A stretch of DNA of 64,000 bases from Opitutus terrae PB90-1 (GCF_000019965.1 NC_010571.1:2613001-2677000); one strand, 5' to 3'. Positions 14,829 through 28,307 are shown, counted from the stretch's first letter. Numbers and translations: made by a program. Notes: generated by a model not told the origin, from the letters alone.

Positions 14829-15962
14829 ATGCTCCAGCGGCCCCCCTTCACCCGATGTGTCCGGCGCGGATTGCTTCTGGCTGGCGCGCTCATGCTGGCC
14901 ACGGTCGGTAGGGCGGCGGCGAGCACGATGGCGCCCGCAACGTTCCTGATCGGCGCCGACGTCTCGGCGCTCTCCACCCTCGAGCGCCACGGCGCGGTGT
15001 ATCGCGACAGCGCTGGGCCGCGGGACGCGCTGCAGATTCTCGCGGGCGAGGGTTTCAACTGCTATCGGCTGCGTCTGTTTGTGGCTCCGGACGGCAAGGG
15101 AATCGTCACCAACGATCTCGCCTACACGCTGGCGCTGGCGCGTCGCGTGAAGGCCGCTGGCGCGACGTTAATGCTCGACCTGCACTACTCCGACACGTGG
15201 GCCGACCCCGGCAAGCAGTTCAAACCCGCGGCATGGGCGGCGCTCGCGTTTGACGATCTCGAGCAACAGGTGCGGACGTACACGCGGGAAGTGTTGGAGC
15301 GGTTCGCCCGAGAAGGGCTGATGCCCGATTACGTCCAACTCGGCAACGAGATCACGAACGGGATGCTCTGGCCCGAGGGCCGGGTGGAGTTTGCCGAACG
15401 AACCAATCGCGCGGGGTGGGAGCACCTCGGCCGGCTGCTGCGCGCGGCGCATGTGGGATTGGCGGAGGCGAGCGAAGGCCGGCCGAAGCCGAAGAGCGTG
15501 CTGCACATCGAGAGTCCGCATCAACGCGAGCGCACGCTCTGGTTCTGCCGCGAGGCACGCGCGGCCAAAGTGCCCTTCGACCTGATCGGGATGAGCTACT
15601 ATCCGGAATGGCACGGCGACCTCGAGACGCTCCGCGGGACGCTGGTCGCGCTCGCGACGGAGTTTCATCAGCCGATCATCGTGGCCGAGACGGCCTACCC
15701 CTGGACGTCGGATGAGCACTGGACGGGCCGGCCGAACCTGAACTGGCCGCTCACGCCCGAAGGCCAACGCCAGTTTCTGCGCGCTGTGCTGCAAGTCGTG
15801 CGCGAACTGCCCGATGGCTTGGGGCGCGGCGTGTTGTATTGGCACCCCGAATCGGTGCTCACGCCCGGCCAGCGGATTTGGCTCGGCGGTTCCTGTGCGC
15901 TGTTCGACCACGAAGGCAACGTGCTCCCGGCGGCCCGCTTTGCAGTCCCTAACCAACCCTGA
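14829..15962 (+). CDS. GH53 arabinogalactan endo-beta-1,4-galactanase, secreted
   Basis: A 377-residue enzyme with a signal peptide (about residues 1-31). The GH53 fold is shown by FLIGADVSALSTLE, the FNCYRLRLFV strand, LMLDLHYSDTWADPGKQ, the acid/base E174 in VQLGNEITNGMLWP, and the nucleophile E287 in IIVAETAYPW. It cleaves internal beta-1,4-galactosyl bonds in type I galactan, for example the side chains of pectic rhamnogalacturonan I, giving galacto-oligosaccharides. It is the first gene of a five-gene run in one direction (GH53, TonB receptor, symporter, LacI, GH2) with short gaps. Confidence 0.93.
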   Translation: MLQRPPFTRCVRRGLLLAGALMLATVGRAAASTMAPATFLIGADVSALSTLERHGAVYRDSAGPRDALQILAGEGFNCYRLRLFVAPDGKGIVTNDLAYTLALARRVKAAGATLMLDLHYSDTWADPGKQFKPAAWAALAFDDLEQQVRTYTREVLERFAREGLMPDYVQLGNEITNGMLWPEGRVEFAERTNRAGWEHLGRLLRAAHVGLAEASEGRPKPKSVLHIESPHQRERTLWFCREARAAKVPFDLIGMSYYPEWHGDLETLRGTLVALATEFHQPIIVAETAYPWTSDEHWTGRPNLNWPLTPEGQRQFLRAVLQVVRELPDGLGRGVLYWHPESVLTPGQRIWLGGSCALFDHEGNVLPAARFAVPNQP

Positions 15963-16009
15963 GCTTCCGCGAGGCGGCTCGCCTGTCACCCCGACTACCC
16001 ACCCCAACT

Positions 16010-18823
16010 ATGAACACCACCCAGCGATGCCCGATGCAGCGGGCGCTGTGCGCGGCCCTGGCCCTGTGGCCGGCCGCTTTTGTCCAAGCTCAAGCAACCT
16101 CCGCCACACCGTCCGACGACGAACCGATTGTGCTGAGTCCGTTCGCCGTGAGCGCCGAGAAGGACGTCGGCTATCTCGCGCAAAACACCCTCGCGGGGAG
16201 CCGGCTCAATACGCGGTTGAAGGACACGGGCGCGGCGATCTCCGTGCTCACGCCGGAGTTCCTGAAGGATCTCGGGGCGACGAGCATGCAGGACGTGATC
16301 CTGTTCCAGAACAACGCGGTGCCGGACTTCGGCGACGCGGCGGCGAATTTCAATGGCAACCCGATGATCGGCGCGAGCGAATGGCAGCTGCGGATCCGCG
16401 GGCTGGCGGCGAGCTACGCGCGCAACTACTTCGCGTGGGAGGCTTCGACGGATTTCTACAACATCGAGCGGATCGACCAAGCGCGCGGACCGAACTCGAT
16501 CCTGTTCGGCTTCGGTTCGGCGGGCGGCATCGTGAACAGTTCGACGAAGCAGGCATCGCTCAGCGCGCAGAAGACCGATGAGGTCTCGTTCCTCGTCGGC
16601 AGCTGGGACCGCTATCGCGGCACGGCCGACGTCAATCGCGTGCTCGTGCCGGGCAAGCTCGCGCTGCGGCTGAACCTCGTGGCGGAAAACGGCCAGACCT
16701 GGCGGCAGTTCGAGTTCGATCGTTCGCGCCGCGCGCACCTCGCGCTGAAATATCAGCCGAGCAAGACCGCGACGCTGCGCGCCGAGGCCGAGGTCGGCAA
16801 GGTGACGGAGAACGTGGCGCGACCCTGGCTGATGATCGACCAGTCGTTCCTGTGGCGGCAGGCGGGACGGCCGACGTTCTCCGGCATGTGGCCGTGGCCC
16901 ACGCCGGACAGCGTCGACACCTTCTGGCCGGACCATCTCGTGCTCGCCGACGACGGCGTGGTGCGCAACTGGCTCGGTTATGCCAACGGCAACAACTCCA
17001 CCGTGTCGCAGACCTGGTCGCACCTGGCGATGACGCCGGAGAACCTGGCGATCGTTCCGCGCGACTCGAATCCCGCCGGACCGGATGCGGTGCGCGAAAC
17101 AAAGTATGGCACCGTGAGCGCGTTCTACGAGAACCAGGTAACGGACCGGTTCTCGTTCGAACTGGCGCTGAACCACCAGAAGATCGATTTCCTGGGCTAC
17201 GATGCGGAAGGCAGCCGCGCGACGAACTATTTTGGCGGCAGCAGCGAGCTCTGGGGCGATGCCGCGGCGGATTTGCCGGGTGGCGGCGTGAACCCGCACG
17301 CAGGCGATCTCTACCTCGAGAACAACTGGACGCGGCGCGATCGCACCATCGAGACGACGCAGTTGCGCGCTACCGCGGCCTACCAGTTTGACACGGGCGA
17401 CTGGGGCTCGCACCGGATCGCGGGGCTCTACGAGCACTCGTGGCGCGACTTCTACAGCCGCGAGGATGCCGAGGCGTTTCTGAACCGGCCGCTCAACGCC
17501 GACGCCGCAGAAGCCGACGTGAACCGGCTCTACCGACGGCACTATTTCACGCCCGGCGACGCGGCAGACATCCACGTCGGATCGTGGCGCACGCCGGTCG
17601 CGAACGTCGGGTGGGTGCCCACCCAATACATCGAGAACACGGAATCGAAGCAGGACACGGTGCTCGCCGCGTTGCAGAGCCGGTTCTTCAGCGATCGGCT
17701 GATTACGATTCTCGGGTTCCGTTACGACCGGATGAACTACAGCTGGGACCCCAGCGTGCGGGACGCAACGACCAAGGAATGGAAACTCGATCCGGCGAAC
17801 TCGAAGTCGACCACCTTCAACGCGCACACCCTGAGCGTCGGCGCCGTTTATCACCTCACGAAGTCGGTGTCGGTTTACGGGAATCACTCGAGCAGCCGGG
17901 ATATCCCGAACGTGAACATCCACGTAATCGGGGCCGAGATTCCGCCGATGCCGAAAAGCGAGGGCAACGACGCGGGCCTGAAGTTTGATTTCTTCGACGG
18001 CAAGCTCTACGCGACGGCCGGCTACTACACGACCAAGGTCGAGCACACGACCGACTGGGGCGATATCCAGACGGCGGTGACCGATCTGAACACGCGCGTT
18101 CTCGGCGCGCTCGTCGCCGGCGGCCGGATCACCGCGGGCGAGCAGGCGGCGCGGACGATCAGCGCCAACGGCTACATGGAGGACCGCGAGGCCGATGGCT
18201 GGGAGTTCTCGCTGATCGCGAATCCGACCCCGAACTGGCGGATCTCGGCAAACTTCTCGATCAACAACCTCGTCAAACAGAACTCGATGGCGGAGGTGAA
18301 AGCCTGGGCCGACGAGAACACCGCCTACTGGCGGCAGAAGGGCGGGAACGATTTCCTGCTCGGCGGCGGCGACTGGGATACGATCGGGGCGCAGATCGGC
18401 TGGCTCTACCAATACCACATCGACAACGTCGTGGCGCTCGACGGACTGCAGGCGCGCGGCGAGCGCAAATACGGCGCCAACCTCTACACGAAATACACGT
18501 TCAGCGACGGCGCCCTCAAGGGCTTCTCCGTGGGCGGCGGCGGCCGTTACCAGAGTCCGAATGTGCTCGGGTTCTACAACGACGCCGTGCGCGAAGGCAC
18601 GGATCTGCTGCTCGCGGACGCCTCGATCGGTTACAGCTTCAAGACCGAGTTCCTGCTCCGCGGATCGTGGCTCGATCTGCAGCTCAATGTGAGCAACGTG
18701 TTCGACACTCGGAAGTCGCAGATCTACACGCTGGCGTGGTGGGACACCAGCTCCACCATCGCCGAGCGGATCGGACTGCAGGAGCCGCGCAAGTTCACCT
18801 GCACCGCGACGCTGCATTTCTAA
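16010..18823 (+). CDS. TonB-dependent receptor, probable galacto-oligosaccharide importer
   Basis: A 937-residue outer-membrane receptor: signal peptide (about residues 1-27, ending FVQAQA), a TonB-box-like EPIVLSPFAVSAEKD, a plug domain (NTRLKDTGAAISVLTPEFLKDLGA...IRGL...IDQARGPNSILFGFGSAGGIVNSSTK), and a large beta-barrel ending in the aromatic residue F (TCTATLHF), as required for barrel assembly. The substrate is inferred from its place directly after the galactanase. No SusD-like lipoprotein accompanies it, unlike Bacteroidetes polysaccharide loci. Confidence 0.92.
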   Translation: MNTTQRCPMQRALCAALALWPAAFVQAQATSATPSDDEPIVLSPFAVSAEKDVGYLAQNTLAGSRLNTRLKDTGAAISVLTPEFLKDLGATSMQDVILFQNNAVPDFGDAAANFNGNPMIGASEWQLRIRGLAASYARNYFAWEASTDFYNIERIDQARGPNSILFGFGSAGGIVNSSTKQASLSAQKTDEVSFLVGSWDRYRGTADVNRVLVPGKLALRLNLVAENGQTWRQFEFDRSRRAHLALKYQPSKTATLRAEAEVGKVTENVARPWLMIDQSFLWRQAGRPTFSGMWPWPTPDSVDTFWPDHLVLADDGVVRNWLGYANGNNSTVSQTWSHLAMTPENLAIVPRDSNPAGPDAVRETKYGTVSAFYENQVTDRFSFELALNHQKIDFLGYDAEGSRATNYFGGSSELWGDAAADLPGGGVNPHAGDLYLENNWTRRDRTIETTQLRATAAYQFDTGDWGSHRIAGLYEHSWRDFYSREDAEAFLNRPLNADAAEADVNRLYRRHYFTPGDAADIHVGSWRTPVANVGWVPTQYIENTESKQDTVLAALQSRFFSDRLITILGFRYDRMNYSWDPSVRDATTKEWKLDPANSKSTTFNAHTLSVGAVYHLTKSVSVYGNHSSSRDIPNVNIHVIGAEIPPMPKSEGNDAGLKFDFFDGKLYATAGYYTTKVEHTTDWGDIQTAVTDLNTRVLGALVAGGRITAGEQAARTISANGYMEDREADGWEFSLIANPTPNWRISANFSINNLVKQNSMAEVKAWADENTAYWRQKGGNDFLLGGGDWDTIGAQIGWLYQYHIDNVVALDGLQARGERKYGANLYTKYTFSDGALKGFSVGGGGRYQSPNVLGFYNDAVREGTDLLLADASIGYSFKTEFLLRGSWLDLQLNVSNVFDTRKSQIYTLAWWDTSSTIAERIGLQEPRKFTCTATLHF

Positions 18824-18919
18824 CCTCGTGACCGTGCCCGCAACTCCTTCCGTGGTTTGCCCGCGGCCAGACGCCGCTCGTGCCTCGCGCGGGCGGCTGG
18901 CGCGACCGGCCGCCGTCGC

Positions 18920-20329
18920 ATGAGCACCGAGACGCGGCGCGAAACGCGGAAGGAGGACCGGGTCGGGTTCTGGGAGAAGACCTCTCTCGGCGCCGGTTAC
19001 CTCGCGCTGTTCTACGGCAACGCCGGCGTGAAGAGCCTGGCGATTCCGGTCTACCAGATGGTGCTGGGCGTGAATCCCGCGCTGCTCGGGCTGGTGCTCG
19101 CCATCCCGCGGTTCTGGGACGCGCTCACGGATCCGATCGTCGGATTCATCTCCGACAACACGCACTCGCGGTTTGGCCGCCGGAAGCCGATCATCGTGAT
19201 CGGCGCGATCGTGCAGGCGCTGGCGTTTGGCGCGATCTGGATGGTGCCGGCCGGCATGAGCCAGACGGCGACGATCGCGTATCTGATCGGTGCGCTGCTG
19301 CTGTTCTACACGTGCTTCTCGGTGTTCTCGGTGCCGTTGATGAGCCTGACCTACGAGATGACGCCGGACTATCAGGAGCGCACGCGAGTTGCGGCGTTCG
19401 GCGGCTTTTTTGGCAAGATCGGCGAGCTGACCTACAGCTGGGTGTTTTGGGTCGCGAACCTCGCGTTCTTCGGGTCGGTGATGTTCGGCGTGCGCACGGT
19501 GGGTTGGATCATCGCGATCGTCGTGATGGGGCTCGTCGGGATGATCCCGGGGCTGTTCGTGCGCGAGCGTTACTTCAAGAAAGCGGTGAAGCAGGAGCGC
19601 GTGCGACTCGGGCCGGCGTTTCGCGCGGCGTTCAGCAATCGCGCGTTCACGGTCCTGATCGGGCTCACGGTGTGCCAAGTCCTGGCCGGGATGCTCGCGA
19701 GCAACATCGACTATTACCTGCTCGTTTACTACATGTGCGACGGCGACATCGTCGAGGGCAGCAAATGGAAGGGCGTGCTCTCGACCGGCTACGCGGTTCT
19801 CGGCATCGGGATGATCTATCCGGTGAACTGGCTGGCGAACCGCTACGGCAAGCGCACGACGCTGAGCCTGATCTTCGGGCTCGTGCTGCTGGGCGGCGTG
19901 GGCAAGTGGTTCATCTACACGCCGGGGCATCTCTGGAAGATTCTCCTCGATCCGCTGCTGTGCGGGCCGGTGTGGACGGCGCTCAACGTGCTCACGCCCT
20001 CGATGCTCGCGGATGTCTGCGATGACGACGAACTGCGACACGGGCTGCGCCGCGAAGGCATGCTGGGCGCGCTGTTCTCCTGGATTCAAAAGACCGGCTA
20101 CGCGCTGGCGTTCTTCGGCGCGGGCGTGGCCCTGAACCTCACCGGCTTCGACGCGACGCTGGGCGGGGCGCAGGCGGGCGGCACGATCCTCGGGATGCGG
20201 TTGACGCTCGCGCTCTCGACGGTGCTCTGGGCCGCGATCGCGATCGCGCTGCTGTGTTTCTATCCGCTCAGCCGCCAGCGCGCCTATGAAATCCGCGACC
20301 AACTCGAAGCGCGTCGCGGCACCGTCTGA
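18920..20329 (+). CDS. GPH-family (MFS) sugar:cation symporter
   Basis: A 469-residue inner-membrane protein with about 12 hydrophobic segments. The MelB-like GPH signature is visible: RFWDALTDPIVGFISDNTHSRFGRRKP after the second helix, and YEMTPDYQERTRVAAFGGFFGKIGE. GPH symporters move glycosides, pentosides or hexuronides with Na+ or H+. Here it would carry galactose or galacto-oligosaccharides from the periplasm to the cytoplasm. The ATG at 18920 was chosen; the frame upstream to 18857 is Arg/Ala-rich and not membrane-like. Confidence 0.88.
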   Translation: MSTETRRETRKEDRVGFWEKTSLGAGYLALFYGNAGVKSLAIPVYQMVLGVNPALLGLVLAIPRFWDALTDPIVGFISDNTHSRFGRRKPIIVIGAIVQALAFGAIWMVPAGMSQTATIAYLIGALLLFYTCFSVFSVPLMSLTYEMTPDYQERTRVAAFGGFFGKIGELTYSWVFWVANLAFFGSVMFGVRTVGWIIAIVVMGLVGMIPGLFVRERYFKKAVKQERVRLGPAFRAAFSNRAFTVLIGLTVCQVLAGMLASNIDYYLLVYYMCDGDIVEGSKWKGVLSTGYAVLGIGMIYPVNWLANRYGKRTTLSLIFGLVLLGGVGKWFIYTPGHLWKILLDPLLCGPVWTALNVLTPSMLADVCDDDELRHGLRREGMLGALFSWIQKTGYALAFFGAGVALNLTGFDATLGGAQAGGTILGMRLTLALSTVLWAAIAIALLCFYPLSRQRAYEIRDQLEARRGTV

Positions 20330-20361
20330 ACCGTTAACCCGCTTGCTCCTCCTCTTTCACG

Positions 20362-21417
20362 ATGTCCATGCTCAAGCCCAACCGCGCTTCCGTCCCACCC
20401 GGGAGCCCGACGGCCAATCCTCCTGATCCCATGAAACGCCCCGAGGCTGCTCCGCGTCCCGGCAAGAAATCGACGATCTACGATCTGGCCCGACTCGCTG
20501 AAGTGTCGCCCGGCACGGTGAGTCGCGTGTTGAACAACCGCGACAAGGTGAAGCCCGAAACACGCGAGCGGGTGCTGCGCGCGGCCAAGGAACTCAACCT
20601 CAAGCCGCAGGTGTCCGTGCGCACACGGCAGATCGCGATCTTGTCGGAGCCGACGTTTACCGACCGGATCGAGGGCTATGCGGCGACCCTTGCGGCGCAT
20701 CTGGCGTTTGCCTTCTCGCGGCGCAACATCGGCGTGATGCTGCCGTCGAATCCGTTCGAGCAGCTGCCGGGCAGCTTTCTCGACGGCGTGGTGGCGGTGA
20801 CGTTCGACAAAGCGCTGCAGACGATGCTGCGCGAGCTCGAGACGCGGATGCCGGTGGTCTACATGGACAAGTTCGACGCCGATGCGCGGGAATACGCGGT
20901 GTGCTCGGATCATTTCAACGCGGGTTATCTGGCGGCGAAGCACTTCATCGCGCGCGGCCGGAAAGCGCCGGCGTTCTTCGCGGGCAACTCGCGGCCGTTC
21001 GTCGAGCGGTTGCGCGGGTTCAGGAAGGCGCTGGCCGAGGCGAAAGTCGCCGCGGACGAGCGGCTGCAACTGCTCGTCGGACCGGAGATCAGTCGCGCCT
21101 CGGCGATCACCCGGCTGGTGCGCGCCGGGGCCGACGCGCTGTATGTGCCGGGCACGAGCTTTCAGGCGATGGAGTGCCTGCACATCCTGACCTACGTCAT
21201 GGGCCTGAAAGTGCCGCAGGACGTTTCGCTGATCGGCGGCGAGAACGAAGGAATTTCGGCGCTGCAGAATCCACCGCTGACCACGGTGGAGGAGCCGCTG
21301 AAGGAAATGGCGGAACAGGCGGTGACCATGATGGACCGGCTGACCTCGGGGGGGAAGGTGCAGCCGCGCCAGCTGACGCTGCCGGTGCGACTCATCGAAC
21401 GCGACTCGGTCGCCTGA
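20362..21417 (+). CDS. LacI-family transcriptional regulator
   Basis: A 351-residue protein. The N-terminal DNA-binding helix-turn-helix plus hinge reads STIYDLARLAEVSPGTVSRVLNNRDKVKPETRERVLRAAKELN (about residues 37-80), the standard LacI/GalR form with the SxGTVSRVLN recognition helix. The C-terminal part is a periplasmic-binding-protein-like sensor domain (about 85-345). An unusual 36-residue Pro-rich leader precedes the HTH; a start at the internal ATG 20431 (MKRPEAA) would shorten it. It probably controls the galactan genes around it in response to a galactose-derived sugar. Confidence 0.9.
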   Translation: MSMLKPNRASVPPGSPTANPPDPMKRPEAAPRPGKKSTIYDLARLAEVSPGTVSRVLNNRDKVKPETRERVLRAAKELNLKPQVSVRTRQIAILSEPTFTDRIEGYAATLAAHLAFAFSRRNIGVMLPSNPFEQLPGSFLDGVVAVTFDKALQTMLRELETRMPVVYMDKFDADAREYAVCSDHFNAGYLAAKHFIARGRKAPAFFAGNSRPFVERLRGFRKALAEAKVAADERLQLLVGPEISRASAITRLVRAGADALYVPGTSFQAMECLHILTYVMGLKVPQDVSLIGGENEGISALQNPPLTTVEEPLKEMAEQAVTMMDRLTSGGKVQPRQLTLPVRLIERDSVA

Positions 21418-21435
21418 AGCTCGCGGGGCGCACCC

Positions 21436-23736
21436 ATGCTCGAAATCGTCTCATTGGATCACGGCTGGGAATTCCGCCGACTCGAGTCGCCGGTCGCAAC
21501 GGCTTGGACCGAGGTTCGGCTGCCGCACAGCCCGTTTCTCGCTGACCTCAACGGCCACGGCCACTGGCTGGGCGTGTGCGAGTATCGGCGAACGCTGCAG
21601 GTAGAACATCCCGTCGCCGGTGCGCGTTACGTCCTGGATGTCGGCGCGGCGATGCATTCGGCACGCGTGCTGATCGACGGCGTCGAGGCGGGCGCGCACG
21701 AGGGCGGCTATCTGCCGTTTGAAGTGGATCTGACGGATCACCTCGCGTCGGGCGCGGCCCGCGTGCTGACGCTCGTGCTCGACAACCGCGACAATCCGCA
21801 CGTGCCGCCCGGCAAGCCGCTGCAGGACTTGGATTTTTGCTGGTTCGGCGGACTGTATCGCGACGTTGCGCTGCGGATCTATCCGCCGGTGCACCTCACG
21901 GAGGCAATCTCCGCCGGCGAAGTCGCGGGGGGCGGCGTGTTGGTGCGGACGCTCGAGCTCACCGAACGCAGCGCGCGGGTGGCGGTGAAGACGCAGGTGC
22001 GCAACGCCACGGCTGCGCCGGTGACCATGGCATTGCAGGTGGAGCTGCTGCTCGGCAATCGCATCGTGGCATCGTCGCGTAGCGGGCCGATCACCCTCGC
22101 GGCGCAGGCGGCCGAGCACCGGGAACTCGAGATCGTCGTGTCGCAGCCGCGCTGCTGGAGTCCGCGTGAGCCGGTGCTGCATCGGGTCCGCGTCACCGTG
22201 CTGGCGGACGACGGCACGGTTCTCGATCTGCGCGAGATGCGGTTTGGCATCCGGCGGATCGCGTTTTCGCGTTCGGGTGGATTTGTGATCAACGGCCAGC
22301 GGCTTCGGCTGCGCGGCACGAATCGCCACCAGGAGCATCCGTATCTCGGTTACGCCGTGCCGCCGGCGGCGCAGTATCGCGACGCGCGCCGGATCAAGGA
22401 GGCGGGGTTCGACTACGTGCGGCTCTCGCACTACCCGCAGGCGCCGGAGTTTTTGGACGCGTGCGACGAGCTCGGGATCGTGGTGATGAACTGCATCCCC
22501 GGCTGGCAGTTTCTCGGCGGCGAACGCTTCCGCGCGGCCTGCGTCGAGAACGCCCGCCAGCTCATCCGGCGCGATCGCAACCATCCGTGCGTTGTACTGT
22601 GGGAGCTGTCGTTGAACGAGACCGAGATGGACGAGCCGTTCATGGCGCAGCTTCACGCCGTCGGCCACGAGGAATTGCCTGGCGACCAGATGTTCACCTG
22701 CGGCTGGATCGACGGCTACGACGTTTTCATCCATTCGCGCCAGCACGGAAAGATCCACCAGTGGCGCAACGGCGACAAGGCGCTCGTCGTGGCGGAATAC
22801 GGTGACTGGGAATATTACGCCGCGAATGAGGGCTTCGACCAGAATACGGGCGCTGGCGTGCACGCGGCGTGGAGCAACAGCCGGCAATTTCGCGCCAACG
22901 GTGAACGCGGACTCCGCCAGCAGGCGTGGAATCACGTGGTCGCGCTGAACGACACCTTGACGTCGCCGGCGGTGCTGGACGGGCAGTGGGCGATGTTCGA
23001 CTACGCGCGGGGCTATCATCCAGTGCGCGCGGCGTGCGGCGTGATGGACGTGTTCCGGCTGCCGAAGTTTTCCTATCATTTCTACCGCAGCCAGCGTGAT
23101 GCTGACGACGTGGGATCCGGTTGGGCGGGCGGACCGACGGTGTTCATCGCCTCGCATTGGACCGCGGCATCGGAGCTTCGCGTGGTGGTCTTCAGCAACT
23201 GCGAAGAGGTCGAGCTCAGCCTGAACGGGAAGCTGCTGGGTCGCCGGCGGCCGGAGCGGACCAGCCTCACGCAAAAACTCCCTCATCCGCCGTTTGTCTT
23301 CGATCTGGCCAAGTTCGAGCCGGGAACGCTGCAGGCGACCGGCTGGATCGCAGGCCAGCGGCGGGCGGTTCACCAAGTGGCCACGACCGGCGTCGCGTCG
23401 CGGATCGAACTCGCGGTGGATGCGGCGTCGGTGCCCAGCGGGCCGACCGGACCGGACCTCGTGTTCGCGCACGCACGGATCTGCGATGCGGATGGAAATC
23501 TCTGCGTGGCCGAGACGCGTTCGGTCGAATTCCGCCTCGAGGGCGAAGGCGAGATTGTGGGGCCCCGCGTGCTGCCGGCCGAAGCCGGCGTCGCATCGGT
23601 GTTGGTCGCGCTGAATGGACAGGGCGCTGGAGTGCTGACCGCGCGCGGCGAGCGCCTGGATGCGGTGCGGCGGGAACTCGTCGTTCGGAGCGGGGGCGAG
23701 GCTCGCCAGTCAGCTGCCGTGCGGCGCACGAGTTGA
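21436..23736 (+). CDS. GH2 beta-galactosidase-like enzyme, cytoplasmic
   Basis: A 766-residue glycoside hydrolase of family 2. An N-terminal sugar-binding jelly roll (about 10-150), an Ig-like domain (about 155-275), the TIM barrel starting RLRGTNRHQEHPYLGYAV, acid/base E395 in LWELSLNETEM, and nucleophile E454 in VVAEYGDWEYY. A further beta-domain follows to the end. No signal peptide is visible, so it acts on imported oligosaccharides. GH2 also includes beta-glucuronidases and mannosidases; beta-galactosidase is inferred from the galactanase context. It begins 18 bases after the regulator. Confidence 0.85.
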   Translation: MLEIVSLDHGWEFRRLESPVATAWTEVRLPHSPFLADLNGHGHWLGVCEYRRTLQVEHPVAGARYVLDVGAAMHSARVLIDGVEAGAHEGGYLPFEVDLTDHLASGAARVLTLVLDNRDNPHVPPGKPLQDLDFCWFGGLYRDVALRIYPPVHLTEAISAGEVAGGGVLVRTLELTERSARVAVKTQVRNATAAPVTMALQVELLLGNRIVASSRSGPITLAAQAAEHRELEIVVSQPRCWSPREPVLHRVRVTVLADDGTVLDLREMRFGIRRIAFSRSGGFVINGQRLRLRGTNRHQEHPYLGYAVPPAAQYRDARRIKEAGFDYVRLSHYPQAPEFLDACDELGIVVMNCIPGWQFLGGERFRAACVENARQLIRRDRNHPCVVLWELSLNETEMDEPFMAQLHAVGHEELPGDQMFTCGWIDGYDVFIHSRQHGKIHQWRNGDKALVVAEYGDWEYYAANEGFDQNTGAGVHAAWSNSRQFRANGERGLRQQAWNHVVALNDTLTSPAVLDGQWAMFDYARGYHPVRAACGVMDVFRLPKFSYHFYRSQRDADDVGSGWAGGPTVFIASHWTAASELRVVVFSNCEEVELSLNGKLLGRRRPERTSLTQKLPHPPFVFDLAKFEPGTLQATGWIAGQRRAVHQVATTGVASRIELAVDAASVPSGPTGPDLVFAHARICDADGNLCVAETRSVEFRLEGEGEIVGPRVLPAEAGVASVLVALNGQGAGVLTARGERLDAVRRELVVRSGGEARQSAAVRRTS

Positions 23737-23915
23737 GACGTGCGCCAGTGCGTTGACGCGGTCGGCGAGCGCCTGGCACACAGTGAGACAGCCTGGCTCG
23801 ATTTGGCTGGGCTGGAGTTCGCCGGCGGAACAGTCGAAAGTTTTCTAACTGCGGATTTACAGCGAGTTGGCTAGCATGACCGGGCTGGGGCACATCGCTT
23901 GCTCACTAAGGGGCC

Positions 23916-25862
<1,947 letters not shown>

Positions 25863-25874
25863 CTTTCAACCTTT

Positions 25875-25906
25875 GCGCCCGTTCGCGACGTTTCGCGAGC
25901 GGGCGC
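25875..25906 (+). terminator. Hairpin between dnaK and groES
   Basis: gcgcccgttcgcga and tcgcgagcgggcgc pair with one mismatch around a 4-base loop, 13 bases after the dnaK stop. There is no T-run, so it is either a weak terminator or an RNA-processing or stability element between the two chaperone genes. No CIRCE inverted repeat was found upstream of dnaK or groES. Confidence 0.6.
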
Positions 25907-25958
25907 CTTGCGCACAACCATACCAGACACCTCTAGACAGAGAAAAATCCAACCACAT

Positions 25959-26255
25959 ATGGCTAACGTCAAAATCAAGCCCATCGGCGATCGCGTGCTC
26001 GTCCAGCACATCGAAGAAAAAGAGCAGGTCCGGGGAGGCATCATCATCCCGGACAGCGCCAAAGAGAAGCCGCAGGAGGCCAAGGTTATCGCCCTCGGCA
26101 CCGGCAAGAAAGGCGAGGACGGCAAGGTCACGCCCTTCGAGGTGAAAGTCGGCGACCGCGTGCTCATCAGCAAATACGGCGGCACCGAAGTGAAACTCGA
26201 CGAGAAGAAATACACGCTCGTGCGCGAGGACGACATCCTCGGCGTGATCGAGTGA
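25959..26255 (+). CDS. groS: Co-chaperonin GroES (Hsp10)
   Basis: A 98-residue co-chaperonin: [43 protein letters not shown], then [36 protein letters not shown], the complete GroES fold with the mobile loop ([15 protein letters not shown]). It caps GroEL. The ATG at 25959 gives the normal family start; the open frame extends 17 codons upstream without conservation. Confidence 0.97.
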
Positions 26256-26309
26256 GGCCCGGCGATTGCGCGGTCCCCCCGTTTCTCAAACCCAAAAACT
26301 CTCAACTAA

Positions 26310-27950
<1,641 letters not shown>

Positions 27951-28019
27951 AGAGCTGGAGTGGCCGGGGTCGCCTCCTTCGCTGAAGCTGCGAAGGGCAG
28001 GCCAACCTCGGCCTACAAA

Positions 28020-28042
28020 CGCGACGAGGGCGTCGCGTCCCC
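28020..28042. repeat. Family A half-element
   Basis: cgcgacgagggcgtcgcgtc plus ccc, between the groEL stop and its terminator. The gap 27951-28481 holds only repeats and the terminator; no gene was found. Confidence 0.8.
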
Positions 28043-28061
28043 AAGTTCAACCTCACTTCAA

Positions 28062-28091
28062 GGCGCGCTCTTCGGAGCGCGCCTTTTTTTT
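28062..28091 (+). terminator. Rho-independent terminator of groESL
   Basis: ggcgcgctc-ttcg-gagcgcgcc followed directly by eight T. A 9-bp GC-rich stem with a stable UUCG tetraloop; the clearest intrinsic terminator in the window. Confidence 0.97.
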
Positions 28092-28250
28092 GGGGGTGCG
28101 GGATCTCCTGATCCCGCCGAATGGAGCGCTTGCGTGGAAGCGCAGCCGCCCCCGGCCGCGACGGAGGAAAATCCGAAGCACGAATGTCGAAATTCGAAGG
28201 AAGCGCGAAATCCGGATTCTCCCAACGGCCGCCGAACTCGATGTGCCCCT

Positions 28251-28275
28251 GGGAGCGCGGGCATCTTGCCCGCTC
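28251..28275. repeat. Family B half-element
   Basis: gggagcgcgggcatcttgcc plus cgctc, matching the arm at 9481. Upstream, 28170-28215 carries an AT-richer gaagcacgaatgtcgaaatt type sequence related to the family J arms at 30612/30714. Confidence 0.7.
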
Positions 28276-28307
28276 ATTTGGATCGGCAAGACGGAGACGT
28301 TTGTGCT

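Noticed and set aside
15995-20302. A 1435-codon open frame on the minus strand
   Set aside because: It is antisense to the TonB receptor and symporter genes, is Arg/Ala/Val-rich with no domain pattern, and arises because high GC lowers stop frequency.
21451-23472. A 673-codon open frame on the minus strand
   Set aside because: Antisense shadow of the GH2 gene.
23889-23902. A GG-N10-GC sequence resembling a sigma-54 promoter just before dnaK
   Set aside because: The predicted transcription start would fall on or next to the ATG and leave no ribosome site, yet a good AAGGGG site is present; likely coincidence.
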